The translations under genes and the position numbers were made by a program. Shown in pieces: positions 1 through 5,495 of a DNA stretch of 7,034 nucleotides. The DNA lies in NCBI GenBank assembly GCA_002425685.1, contig DIMS01000109.1, positions 8,909 through 15,942 of the forward strand, in the 5' to 3' direction. Below the pieces are notes generated by a model. That model did not search any database, was not told where the DNA came from, and saw only the letters and a program-made list of their open reading frames with translations. The DNA comes from Synergistaceae bacterium UBA5560 (GTDB lineage Bacteria; Synergistota; Synergistia; Synergistales; Aminiphilaceae). Each line of letters starts with the position of its first letter. Within the stretch, counting starts at the first letter, position 1.

Positions 1-1470
1 GCCGCGGTCAGGGCGGAACGGGCAGGATTCGACGGCGTGGAGGTCCATGCCGGACACGGCTATCTGGTGGCGGAGTTTCTCTCCAGCTACGCCAACAGGC
101 GAACCGACAGCTACGGAGGCTCCCTGCGCAACCGCCTGCGCTTTCTGGGCGAGATCATCGCGGAAATCCGCGCCAGGACCGGCAGGGGATTTCCCCTGGG
201 AGTCCGCATCTCCGCCGAGGAATACGTTCCCGGAGGGAGAACCATGGAGGACACCCGGGCAATCGCCCTCTTTCTGGAGCGGGAGTGCCGCATCGACTAC
301 GTGAACCTCTCCTTCGGCACCTACGGCGACGGCGGGGCCACAGCCCCCATGTATCTCGGCCACGCCTTCCGGGTGCACTACGCGGAAGAACTGAAGAAGA
401 CCGTCTCCATTCCGGTCATCACCGTGGGAAGAATCAACGATCCCCTGCTCGCCGAGGCCCTGCTCGTCTCGGGCAAGGCAGATTTCGTCGCCATGACCCG
501 GGCGTCCCTCGCCGATCCGGACCTGCCCCGCAAAGCTCGGGAGGGCGAATGGGAGGACATTCGCCAGTGCATCGGCTGCATGCAGGGATGTCTCGATCTG
601 CTCCAGGCGAACAAGCCCATCCGCTGCCTGGTGAACCCCTCCATCGGCTTCGAGTACGCGGACGACCTTTCGCGGACCTCCGCGCCGAAGAACGTGGCGG
701 TGGTCGGCGGCGGTCCCGCGGGAATCGAGGCGGCCCGGGCGGCGGCCCTGCGGGGGCACCGCGTGACCCTCTTCGAGCACCGTGCCTTTCTCGGTGGCCA
801 GTTCGCCCTGGGGGCCTATCCTCCCGCCAAGGGAGAGTTCGCGAGCTACGCTGCCTGGGCGGCCCAGGCGCTGCAAAAACTGGGAGTCCAGGTCCGCCTG
901 GAGACGAAGGCCGACGTGGACTCCCTCAGGGTGCTTTCTCCAGACCTTGTGCTCTGTGCCACCGGAGGCGTGCCGCTCAGACCCTCCATACCGGGCATCG
1001 ACGGAGACAATGTTGTGCTCGCCCAGGACGTGCTCGCCGGTATCGTCTCCGTGGGCGGGAACGTGGTGGTGGCGGGGGGCGGCCTTGTTGGCGCCGAGAC
1101 CGCCGCGCACCTGGGTTTTCTGGGCAAGCGGGTCACCCTCGTAGAGATGCTCTCCGCCGTCGCCGGAGACGACAGTCCTCCCCGGCGACCTCACCTGATG
1201 GGACTCCTCGCGAAATACGGAGTGACCATCCTGACGAACACGAAGATCGTCGGCATCGGGATGGACCGGGTGCTCACCGAGACCTCCGGAGAGGCGAAGA
1301 GCCTTCCCGCCGAAACGGTGGTGCTCGCCTTCGGTTCCGCTCCGGACAGCTCCCTCTGCGACGCCCTCCGGACTGCAGGAATCGACGCCGTGGCGGTGGG
1401 GGATGCGGTTTCGGTGAGCAATGCTCTGGAGGCCACCCGTTCCGGATACGAAGCGGGACTTCGGATCTGA
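1..1470 (+). CDS. NADH:flavin oxidoreductase / 2,4-dienoyl-CoA reductase-like iron-sulfur flavoenzyme, 5'-truncated
   Basis: This is the C-terminal 489 residues of a multidomain FMN / 4Fe-4S / FAD ene-reductase (old yellow enzyme superfamily; FadH, BaiCD/BaiH and enoate-reductase type). Members use NAD(P)H to reduce an activated C=C bond, passing electrons from FAD through the cluster to FMN. The reading frame is open from base 1 and starts inside the TIM barrel, with the family motifs HAGHGYL and NRRTDSYGGSLRNR. Four cysteine codons at 568, 577, 589 and 625 form the C-x2-C-x3-C-x11-C cluster motif. A first dinucleotide-binding motif GGGPAG lies at 706-723 (FAD) and a second, GGGLVG, at 1075-1092 (NAD(P)H). 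The C-terminus (VGDAV then GYEAG) looks intact, with TGA at 1468-1470. Full-length relatives have about 640-680 residues, so roughly 150-190 N-terminal residues, including part of the active site, lie outside. The in-frame GTG at 37 is internal and not the start. The substrate cannot be assigned. Terminator-like hairpins separate it from the nickel operon, so no functional link is implied. [No confidence was given for this entry; 0 is a placeholder.]. Confidence 0.
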   Translation, partial: AAVRAERAGFDGVEVHAGHGYLVAEFLSSYANRRTDSYGGSLRNRLRFLGEIIAEIRARTGRGFPLGVRISAEEYVPGGRTMEDTRAIALFLERECRIDYVNLSFGTYGDGGATAPMYLGHAFRVHYAEELKKTVSIPVITVGRINDPLLAEALLVSGKADFVAMTRASLADPDLPRKAREGEWEDIRQCIGCMQGCLDLLQANKPIRCLVNPSIGFEYADDLSRTSAPKNVAVVGGGPAGIEAARAAALRGHRVTLFEHRAFLGGQFALGAYPPAKGEFASYAAWAAQALQKLGVQVRLETKADVDSLRVLSPDLVLCATGGVPLRPSIPGIDGDNVVLAQDVLAGIVSVGGNVVVAGGGLVGAETAAHLGFLGKRVTLVEMLSAVAGDDSPPRRPHLMGLLAKYGVTILTNTKIVGIGMDRVLTETSGEAKSLPAETVVLAFGSAPDSSLCDALRTAGIDAVAVGDAVSVSNALEATRSGYEAGLRI

Positions 1471-1472
1471 GG

Positions 1473-1509
1473 CCGGGTTCGACCGGGTCTGAACCCGGAC
1501 CCGAACCGG
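1473..1509 (+). other. Stem-loop just after the flavoenzyme stop codon
   Basis: The inner stem CCGGGT (1483-1488) and ACCCGG (1493-1498) closes a CTGA loop. The outer stem GGTTCG (1476-1481) pairs with CGAACC (1502-1507), and two more G-C pairs follow past a bulged G. It begins two bases after the TGA at 1468-1470. No T-run follows, so it is more likely a 3'-end stabilising hairpin, or part of the termination region, than an intrinsic terminator by itself. Confidence 0.5.
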
Positions 1510-1621
1510 AGGTGCGCGTCGCGGGCTCTCGAAAGGGCGGACCGCATCACCACGTCCTCAAGCCTGGCCGGTTTGGGGAAAAGACCCCGGAAACATCGAA
1601 GAGAAACGAAGGAGGAAACGC

Positions 1622-1660
1622 CGGAGGGGCGAAGGAGAATCTTCCTTCGCCCCTCCGTTT
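1622..1660 (+). terminator. Terminator-like hairpin downstream of the flavoenzyme gene
   Basis: A perfect 15-bp inverted repeat: 1622-1636 (CGGAGGGGCGAAGGA) pairs with 1643-1657 across a 6-base loop (1637-1642). It is by far the most stable hairpin I see in the intergenic region. Only TTTG follows the stem, so the U-tract is weak and termination may be incomplete or depend on other factors. It lies about 150 bases after the flavoenzyme stop and 130 bases before the candidate nik promoter, where a transcription boundary would be expected. Confidence 0.65.
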
Positions 1661-1785
1661 GTCCCGCCCGCGAAAAATCCGGACAGGGCGGTGCCTATGG
1701 AGAAGGAAAAACGAGAGAAAAAGAGCAAGGAGAAATTGATCTATGCTGATCTTTTGGGCGTGTCCTCCATGGATTCCGAAATGGA

Positions 1786-1815
1786 TTGACAAGGCGCAGA
1801 AGCAAGGTGTATGGT
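1786..1815 (+). promoter_or_regulatory. Candidate sigma-70-type promoter of the nik operon
   Basis: A perfect TTGACA (-35) lies at 1786-1791, then an 18-base spacer, then TATGGT (1810-1815; 4 of 6 matches to TATAAT). Transcription would start near 1822, inside an AT-rich block, giving a leader of about 265 bases before nikA. A 7-base direct repeat, ATGGATT, at 1769-1775 and 1781-1787 overlaps the -35 element. The position downstream of the terminator-like hairpin supports the call; the imperfect -10 and single-site evidence limit it. Confidence 0.4.
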
Positions 1816-1822
1816 CCGTTGG

Positions 1823-1866
1823 ATAACAACAAAATTGAAAAACGTGTTACTCGTGAAAAAAATAAC
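1823..1866. promoter_or_regulatory. Possible operator overlapping the predicted transcription start
   Basis: TAACA (1824-1828) and TGTTA (1845-1849) form an inverted repeat with a 16-base gap. A second partial repeat is GTTA (1846-1849) with TAAC (1863-1866). The right arm sits within GTGTTAC (1844-1850), which as I recall matches a half-site proposed for the nickel repressor NikR in delta-proteobacteria (GTGTTAC, 13-14 bases, GTAACAC); the expected partner is absent at that spacing. The enterobacterial NikR site (GTATGA, 16 bases, TCATAC) is not present. The location just downstream of the -10 suits a repressor, but short AT-rich repeats arise easily by chance. Confidence 0.2.
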
Positions 1867-1870
1867 TTTT

Positions 1871-1913
1871 CGGATCGACTCCGGACAACTGATTCCGGGA
1901 GAATCGATGTCCG
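1871..1913 (+). other. Imperfect stem-loop in the nik leader
   Basis: CGGATCGA (1871-1878) pairs with TCGA (1904-1907) and TCCG (1910-1913), and CTCCGGA (1879-1885) pairs with TCCGGGAG (1894-1901) around an 8-base loop. Bulges at 1902-1903 and 1908-1909 and one extra G interrupt the stem. It would lie about 50 bases into the predicted transcript. I could not match it to the NiCo or cobalamin riboswitch consensus by eye, so I call only a secondary structure. Confidence 0.3.
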
Positions 1914-2076
1914 CGGAAGAACGGGAAACGGGAGCACGCAGAAGGGCGTGAGGGTGGCAAAGCTGAAGAAGGCAGACGGAAGAACGGAGCGGATGCCGCG
2001 GAAGGCAAGGGCGGAAGGGAATGCGGGATCGCTCTCGCGGGCCTGCACGCATGTCCGGGTCGTATCGGAAGAGAAA

Positions 2077-2082
2077 AAGGAG
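2077..2082 (+). promoter_or_regulatory. nikA ribosome-binding site that decides the start codon
   Basis: AAGGAG at 2077-2082 is only 2 bases from the ATG at 2085 but 8 bases from the in-frame GTG at 2091. Shine-Dalgarno spacing normally runs about 5-9 bases, so GTG 2091 is the better initiation site. The two choices differ by two residues and do not affect the signal peptide. Confidence 0.6.
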
Positions 2083-2090
2083 CGATGACG

Positions 2091-3671
2091 GTGTACAGGA
2101 AAGGATTGTTTTTTCGGATTCTGTTTTTGAGTCTGCTGCTTTTCTGCCTCGCGGGGGTCGCGTCGGCGGAGGAAAAGATCCTCACCTTCTCATGGCACGC
2201 CGACGCGGGGGATCTCAATCCTCATCTCTACTCCCCCAACCAGATGTACGCCCAGGCCATGGTCTACGAGCCGCTGGTGCGTTACGGCGACGGTGGAACC
2301 GTCGAGCCCTGTCTGGCCGAGAGCTGGGAAATCTCCCCGGACGGAAAGACCTACACGTTCTTCCTGAGAAAGAACGTGCTCTTCTCGGACGGGACGCCCT
2401 GGGACGCCGAGGCGGCAAAGAAGAACATCGACGCAGTGCTTGCCAACGGCAAGCGCCACTCCTGGCTCGACATGGTGAACCAGATCGAGAGCGCCGAAGC
2501 GGCGGAATCTCACGTCCTCAAGGTTCACCTGAAGAATCCCTACTATCCTCTTCTGCAGGAACTGGCCCTCATCCGCCCCCTGCGTTTTCTCGCTCCCTCG
2601 GCCTTTCCCGAGAGCGGCAACACCGCGGAGGGCATGAAGAAGGCCGTCGGAACGGGACCCTGGGTCCTGGCGGAGACGAAGAAGGGGGAGTACGACCTCT
2701 TCGTGCGGAACGAACACTACTGGGGTCCCCGGCCCTTCTTCGACAAGATCCTCGTGAAGGTGCTCCCCGATCCGGACAGCCGCGTGGTGGCTCTTGAGAC
2801 GGGGGAACTGGACCTCATCTTCGGCGGCGGCAGCCAGATCAGCCTGGAGACGTTCCGTCGCCTGGAGGCGCAGAAGCGGTTCGGCACGGGCGTGTCCGGT
2901 CCCACCATGGGTACTCTGGCGCTGGCCATCAATTCCGGAAAAGAGCCCACGAAGGATCTCCGGGTTCGCCGGGCGCTGCAGCATGCCATAGACAAAAAGG
3001 CCCTGACGGAGGCGGTCTTCCTCGGTGTGCAGCAACAGGCGGACGCCCTGTTCTCTCCCTCCATGCCCTACTGCGACATCCCGCTTCCTCCTTATGCTCA
3101 TGACCCCGCCAGGGCGGAGGCGCTTCTCGACGAAGCGGGATGGAAAAAGACGGAGGGGAAACCCTATCGCACCAAGGACGGGGTGGAGCTGGCTCTGGAG
3201 TTCTGCTTCGTGGGCAACAATGCCCTGGAGAAGGCCATCGGCGAGATCTTCCAGGCGGAACTCCGCAAGGTGGGGGTGAAGGTGACCCTCCTGGGCGAGG
3301 AGCCCGACTCGTTCTACAAGCGCCAGAAGGACGGGGAGTTCCATCTCATCGTCAACGAGACCTGGGGCGCTCCCTACGAACCGCATTCCATGGTGAGTTC
3401 CATGCGCACGCCCTCTCATGCGGACTACCAGGCCCAGTCGGGGCTTCCCATGAAAGCCGAACTGGATGCGAAGATCACCAGGGTGCTCGTTTCCACGGAC
3501 GAGACGGAGCGGCGGGAGCTGTACCGGGAGATTCTCACCACGCTGCACGAACAGGCGGTGTATCTTCCCCTCACCTACATGACGCTGGTTACCGTCTACC
3601 GGAAAGACCTGAAGGGCGTGGCGTTCACCCCCATGGACAACGTGATCCCCTTCGAGAAGATGTCCCGCTGA
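2091..3671 (+). CDS. nikA: Periplasmic nickel-binding protein of ABC transporter (NikA)
   Basis: NikA belongs to the family-5 solute-binding proteins (peptide/nickel). It captures nickel as a chelate in the periplasm and delivers it to NikBC. Taken from GTG 2091 it has 526 residues; E. coli NikA has 524. Residues 1-26 are a Sec signal peptide: basic YRK, a Leu/Phe core, and an ASA cleavage site before EEK. There is no lipobox, so it should be soluble. Blocks resembling NikA rather than DppA or OppA include LNPHLYSPNQMYAQAMVYEPLVRY (given in part: LNPHLYSPNQM), the RHSW block, YYPLLQELAL, GTGPW, FVRNEHYWG and SSMRTPSHADYQAQ. Counterparts of the E. coli nickel-chelate site (mature R97, W100, R137, W398, Y402, H416) fall at R122, W125, R162, W425, Y429 and H443 with matching local sequence. 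It is the first gene of the operon, 29 bases before nikB. An ATG at 2085 is an alternative start. A different metal or heme/peptide substrate is possible but less likely. Confidence 0.93.
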   Translation: MYRKGLFFRILFLSLLLFCLAGVASAEEKILTFSWHADAGDLNPHLYSPNQMYAQAMVYEPLVRYGDGGTVEPCLAESWEISPDGKTYTFFLRKNVLFSDGTPWDAEAAKKNIDAVLANGKRHSWLDMVNQIESAEAAESHVLKVHLKNPYYPLLQELALIRPLRFLAPSAFPESGNTAEGMKKAVGTGPWVLAETKKGEYDLFVRNEHYWGPRPFFDKILVKVLPDPDSRVVALETGELDLIFGGGSQISLETFRRLEAQKRFGTGVSGPTMGTLALAINSGKEPTKDLRVRRALQHAIDKKALTEAVFLGVQQQADALFSPSMPYCDIPLPPYAHDPARAEALLDEAGWKKTEGKPYRTKDGVELALEFCFVGNNALEKAIGEIFQAELRKVGVKVTLLGEEPDSFYKRQKDGEFHLIVNETWGAPYEPHSMVSSMRTPSHADYQAQSGLPMKAELDAKITRVLVSTDETERRELYREILTTLHEQAVYLPLTYMTLVTVYRKDLKGVAFTPMDNVIPFEKMSR

Positions 3672-3696
3672 GGCGGGCGCAGGCCTGCGGGGTTTT
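3664..3696 (+). other. Tandem small hairpins in the nikA-nikB junction
   Basis: CCCGC (3664-3668) pairs with GCGGG (3673-3677) around a TGAG loop that includes the nikA stop codon TGA (3669-3671). Directly after it is the perfect 12-base palindrome CGCAGGCCTGCG (3678-3689), followed by GGG and TTTT (3693-3696). Such structures after a binding-protein gene can stabilise the upstream message or partly terminate transcription, giving more NikA than permease. The stems are short and a longer alternative pairing (3664-3668 with 3687-3691) exists, so the role is inferred. Confidence 0.4.
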
Positions 3697-3700
3697 CGGA

Positions 3701-4645
3701 ATGCTACGGTTCGTACTTCGAAGAATAGCGGTTCTTCTGCCCATTCTGTTTCTCGTTTCGGTGGCGGTCTTCTTGGTTCTCCGCAGTGCAAAGGGGGATC
3801 CCGCCATGGCCTATCTGCGCCTGTCCCAGATTCCTCCCACGGAGGAAGCCCTGGTCGAGGCCCGGCACATGCTGGGTCTCGACCGCTCCTTTCCCGTGCA
3901 GTATTTCACCTGGCTGGGAAAGGCGCTTCGCCTCGACTTCGGCAGGTCCTACGTGACGGGGAAACCCGTGCTCGACGAAATTCTCTACTATCTCCCCGCC
4001 ACGCTCCTTCTCACCGGGGTGTCGCTGCTCTTGACCCTCGTGGTGAGCGTCCCCCTGGGCGTGCTGGCGGCGCTCTACAAAGACCGCATACCGGACCAGC
4101 TCACCCGGGCGTTCGCCTTCTTCGGCGTCTCCATTCCCAGTTTCTGGCTGGGTTTCCTCCTGGTCTACCTCTTTTCGGTGCGCCTGGGGTGGCTTCCCGC
4201 GTTGGGGCGGGGCGGGGCGGCGCACATGATCCTTCCGGCGATCACCCTCTCTCTCATGTCCATCTCCATCAACATCCGCTTCTTCCGGGCGAGCGTGCTG
4301 GAAAATCTCCACCACCGCTTCGTCCTCTACGCCAGAGCCCGGGGCGTGCCCGAACGGCGCGTGGTGGGGCGCCACATTTTCCGTAATTCCCTCATCCCCA
4401 TCGTCACCGCCGTGGGCATGCACCTGGGTGAGCTCTTCGGCGGTTCCGTGGTGGTGGAGAACGTCTTCGCCTGGCCCGGCGTGGGGCGCTATGCCGTGAC
4501 GTCCATCTTCAACCGGGACTATCCGGTGCTGCAGTGCTTCCTGCTCCTCATGACGGGCATCTTCGTCCTCTGCAATCTCGGCGTGGACGTGCTCTACGCA
4601 TGGCTCGACCCGCGCATCCGCTTCGGCGGGGAGGAGCAGCCATGA
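3701..4645 (+). CDS. nikB: Nickel ABC transporter permease (NikB)
   Basis: This is one of the two membrane subunits that form the inner-membrane nickel channel, of the binding-protein-dependent permease family (DppB/OppB/NikB type). It has 314 residues, the same length as E. coli NikB. Hydrophobic segments are visible near residues 9-28, 101-125, 136-160, 176-194, 229-249 and 278-300, fitting six membrane spans. The long periplasmic segment between the first two contains the family pattern HMLGLDRSFPVQY. The EAA-type cytoplasmic loop that docks on the ATPases is at about 209-228 (YARARGVPERRVVGRH), and the C-terminus has the usual YAWLDPRIR. The ATG at 3701 gives a normal N-terminus directly before the first membrane span; its Shine-Dalgarno is only a weak GGGG (3689-3692) 8 bases upstream. 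The frame remains open upstream within nikA, but that part is a shadow. Its stop overlaps the nikC start by four bases (ATGA). Similarity to dipeptide permeases alone would not fix the substrate; the operon does. Confidence 0.92.
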   Translation: MLRFVLRRIAVLLPILFLVSVAVFLVLRSAKGDPAMAYLRLSQIPPTEEALVEARHMLGLDRSFPVQYFTWLGKALRLDFGRSYVTGKPVLDEILYYLPATLLLTGVSLLLTLVVSVPLGVLAALYKDRIPDQLTRAFAFFGVSIPSFWLGFLLVYLFSVRLGWLPALGRGGAAHMILPAITLSLMSISINIRFFRASVLENLHHRFVLYARARGVPERRVVGRHIFRNSLIPIVTAVGMHLGELFGGSVVVENVFAWPGVGRYAVTSIFNRDYPVLQCFLLLMTGIFVLCNLGVDVLYAWLDPRIRFGGEEQP

Positions 4646-5484
4646 CGCTCCTGCGGACCCTTCTCTCGGGCCGGACCACGCGTCTCGCGTTCGTCGCGGC
4701 CTGCGCGGTGCTTTTGGTGGCCCTCTTTGCGCCGCTCCTCTCGTCCTGGGACCCCGACGATATTGATTTGTCGCAGAAGCTCCAGGCTCCCAGCCGGGAA
4801 CATCTTCTCGGCACGGATCACCTGGGGCGGGACGTACTCGCCCGGCTGCTCCACGGCGCCCGGGCCTCCCTGGGCTCCGTGGCGGTGATCGTCGCGGCCA
4901 TCCTTCTCCTGAGCCTCTCCGTGGGCAGCGTGGCGGGATACGCCGGGGGCATGGTGGACGCCTTCCTCATGCGCCTCTGCGACACCTTTCTCACCTTTCC
5001 CACCTTCATTCTCGCCATGTTCCTCATCGGCATCCTGGGCGCGGGCATGACCAACGTGATCCTCGCCATCGTCTGCACCCACTGGGCCTGGTACGCCCGC
5101 ATCATCCGGGGGCTCGTGCTGAGCCTCAAGACCCGGGAGCACGTCCTCGCCGCCCGTGTGGCGGGAACGGGACAGTTCCGCCTCGTGATGCGGCACATCC
5201 TTCCCGGCGTGTTTCCCCAGATCCTGGTGCTCGCCACCCTGGACATCGGTCACATGATGCTCCACGTGTCGGGACTCTCCTTTCTCGGCCTGGGCGTGCA
5301 GCCTCCCACGGCGGAATGGGGTGTCATGATCAACGACGCCCGGCAGTACATCTGGACCCAGCCCCAGCTCCTCTTCTATCCGGGGCTCGCCATCTTCGTC
5401 ACCGTCATGGCCTTCAATCTGCTCGGGGACGGCCTTCGGGACGCCCTCGATCCCGTGGGAGAAACAGGGGGGTGGGGGAAGTGA
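4642..5484 (+). CDS. nikC: Nickel ABC transporter permease (NikC)
   Basis: This is the second membrane subunit of the nickel channel, partner of NikB (DppC/OppC/NikC type). It has 280 residues; E. coli NikC has 277. The N-terminus has one membrane span (about 14-34), then the typical linker motif GTDHLGRDVLARLLHGARASL (residues 57-77, shown here as GTDHLGRDV...GARASL). Further spans lie near 78-101, 113-134, 137-157, 192-212 and 244-263. The EAA loop is at about 166-185 (EHVLAARVAGTGQFRLVMRH), and GVQPPTAEWG (218-227) and LGDGLRDALDP (261-271) are classic C-terminal signatures. The ATG at 4642 overlaps the nikB stop in ATGA, with a good GGAGGAG ribosome-binding site at about 4630-4636. This implies translational coupling and near-equal amounts of the two permeases. 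A short Gly-rich tail (GETGGWGK) ends the protein. Confidence 0.92.
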   Translation: MTLLRTLLSGRTTRLAFVAACAVLLVALFAPLLSSWDPDDIDLSQKLQAPSREHLLGTDHLGRDVLARLLHGARASLGSVAVIVAAILLLSLSVGSVAGYAGGMVDAFLMRLCDTFLTFPTFILAMFLIGILGAGMTNVILAIVCTHWAWYARIIRGLVLSLKTREHVLAARVAGTGQFRLVMRHILPGVFPQILVLATLDIGHMMLHVSGLSFLGLGVQPPTAEWGVMINDARQYIWTQPQLLFYPGLAIFVTVMAFNLLGDGLRDALDPVGETGGWGK

Positions 5485-5490
5485 AAGGAG
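5485..5490 (+). promoter_or_regulatory. nikD ribosome-binding site that decides the start codon
   Basis: AAGGAG at 5485-5490 lies 5 bases before the in-frame GTG at 5496, a near-ideal arrangement. The competing GTG at 5481, which overlaps the nikC stop in GTGA, has only a G-rich run (5466-5472) upstream, without the AGGAG core. I favour 5496, although the 4-base overlap style of the other junctions argues for 5481. Confidence 0.5.
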
Positions 5491-5495
5491 ACGCG

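Larger units (their letters stand above)
1471..2090. other. Intergenic region between flavoenzyme gene and nik operon
   Basis: About 620 bases with no convincing gene. In order it holds a hairpin at 1473-1509; a weak hairpin at 1571-1594 (GTTTGGGG pairing with CCCC and AAAC, GG bulged); an AAGGAGG at about 1609-1615 with no start codon behind it; a strong terminator-like hairpin at 1622-1657; a candidate promoter at 1786-1815; an AT-rich block (1801-1870 is 23 G/C in 70, against GC-rich neighbours); an imperfect stem-loop at 1871-1913; and a purine-rich stretch (85 of 110 bases in 1921-2030 are A or G) leading to the nikA ribosome-binding site. Open frames here are short, or use codons unlike the flanking genes. 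I treat the left third as the 3' end of the flavoenzyme transcript and the right part as promoter and leader of the nik operon. Confidence 0.7.

Noticed and set aside
285..1739. 484-codon open frame on the + strand overlapping the flavoenzyme
   Set aside because: It lies in another frame of a clearly coding gene; its translation is Arg/Gly/Pro-rich without domain motifs, as expected for a shadow frame in GC-rich DNA.
1787..1789. Selenocysteine or programmed read-through at the TGA between two in-frame small frames
   Set aside because: No SECIS-like hairpin of the required form is evident directly after the TGA, no homologue is recognised, and codon use is unlike the genome's genes.
1786..1870. 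Enterobacterial-type NikR operator (GTATGA-16-TCATAC)
   Set aside because: Only GTATGG at 1809-1814 resembles the left half; no TCATAC-like right half follows at the required distance.
1822..2084. NiCo or cobalamin riboswitch in the nik leader
   Set aside because: I looked for the conserved boxes of both and found no convincing match; purine-rich stretches give only superficial resemblance.
1786..2088. 100-codon frame from TTG overlapping the nikA start by four bases
   Set aside because: The start codon is within the -35 element, no Shine-Dalgarno precedes it at suitable spacing, and the Lys/Arg-rich product follows from the purine-rich leader. It looks like a composition artefact.
3140..3700. 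Upstream extension of the nikB frame inside nikA
   Set aside because: The frame is open by chance; the translation is low-complexity and the family N-terminus (MLRFVLRRIAVLLP) begins at 3701.
2190..3791. 533-codon open frame on the - strand opposite nikA
   Set aside because: Long antisense frames are common opposite GC-rich genes with G/C third positions. The translation (His/Arg/Gly/Glu-rich) shows no family, signal or membrane features, while nikA on the other strand is unambiguous.
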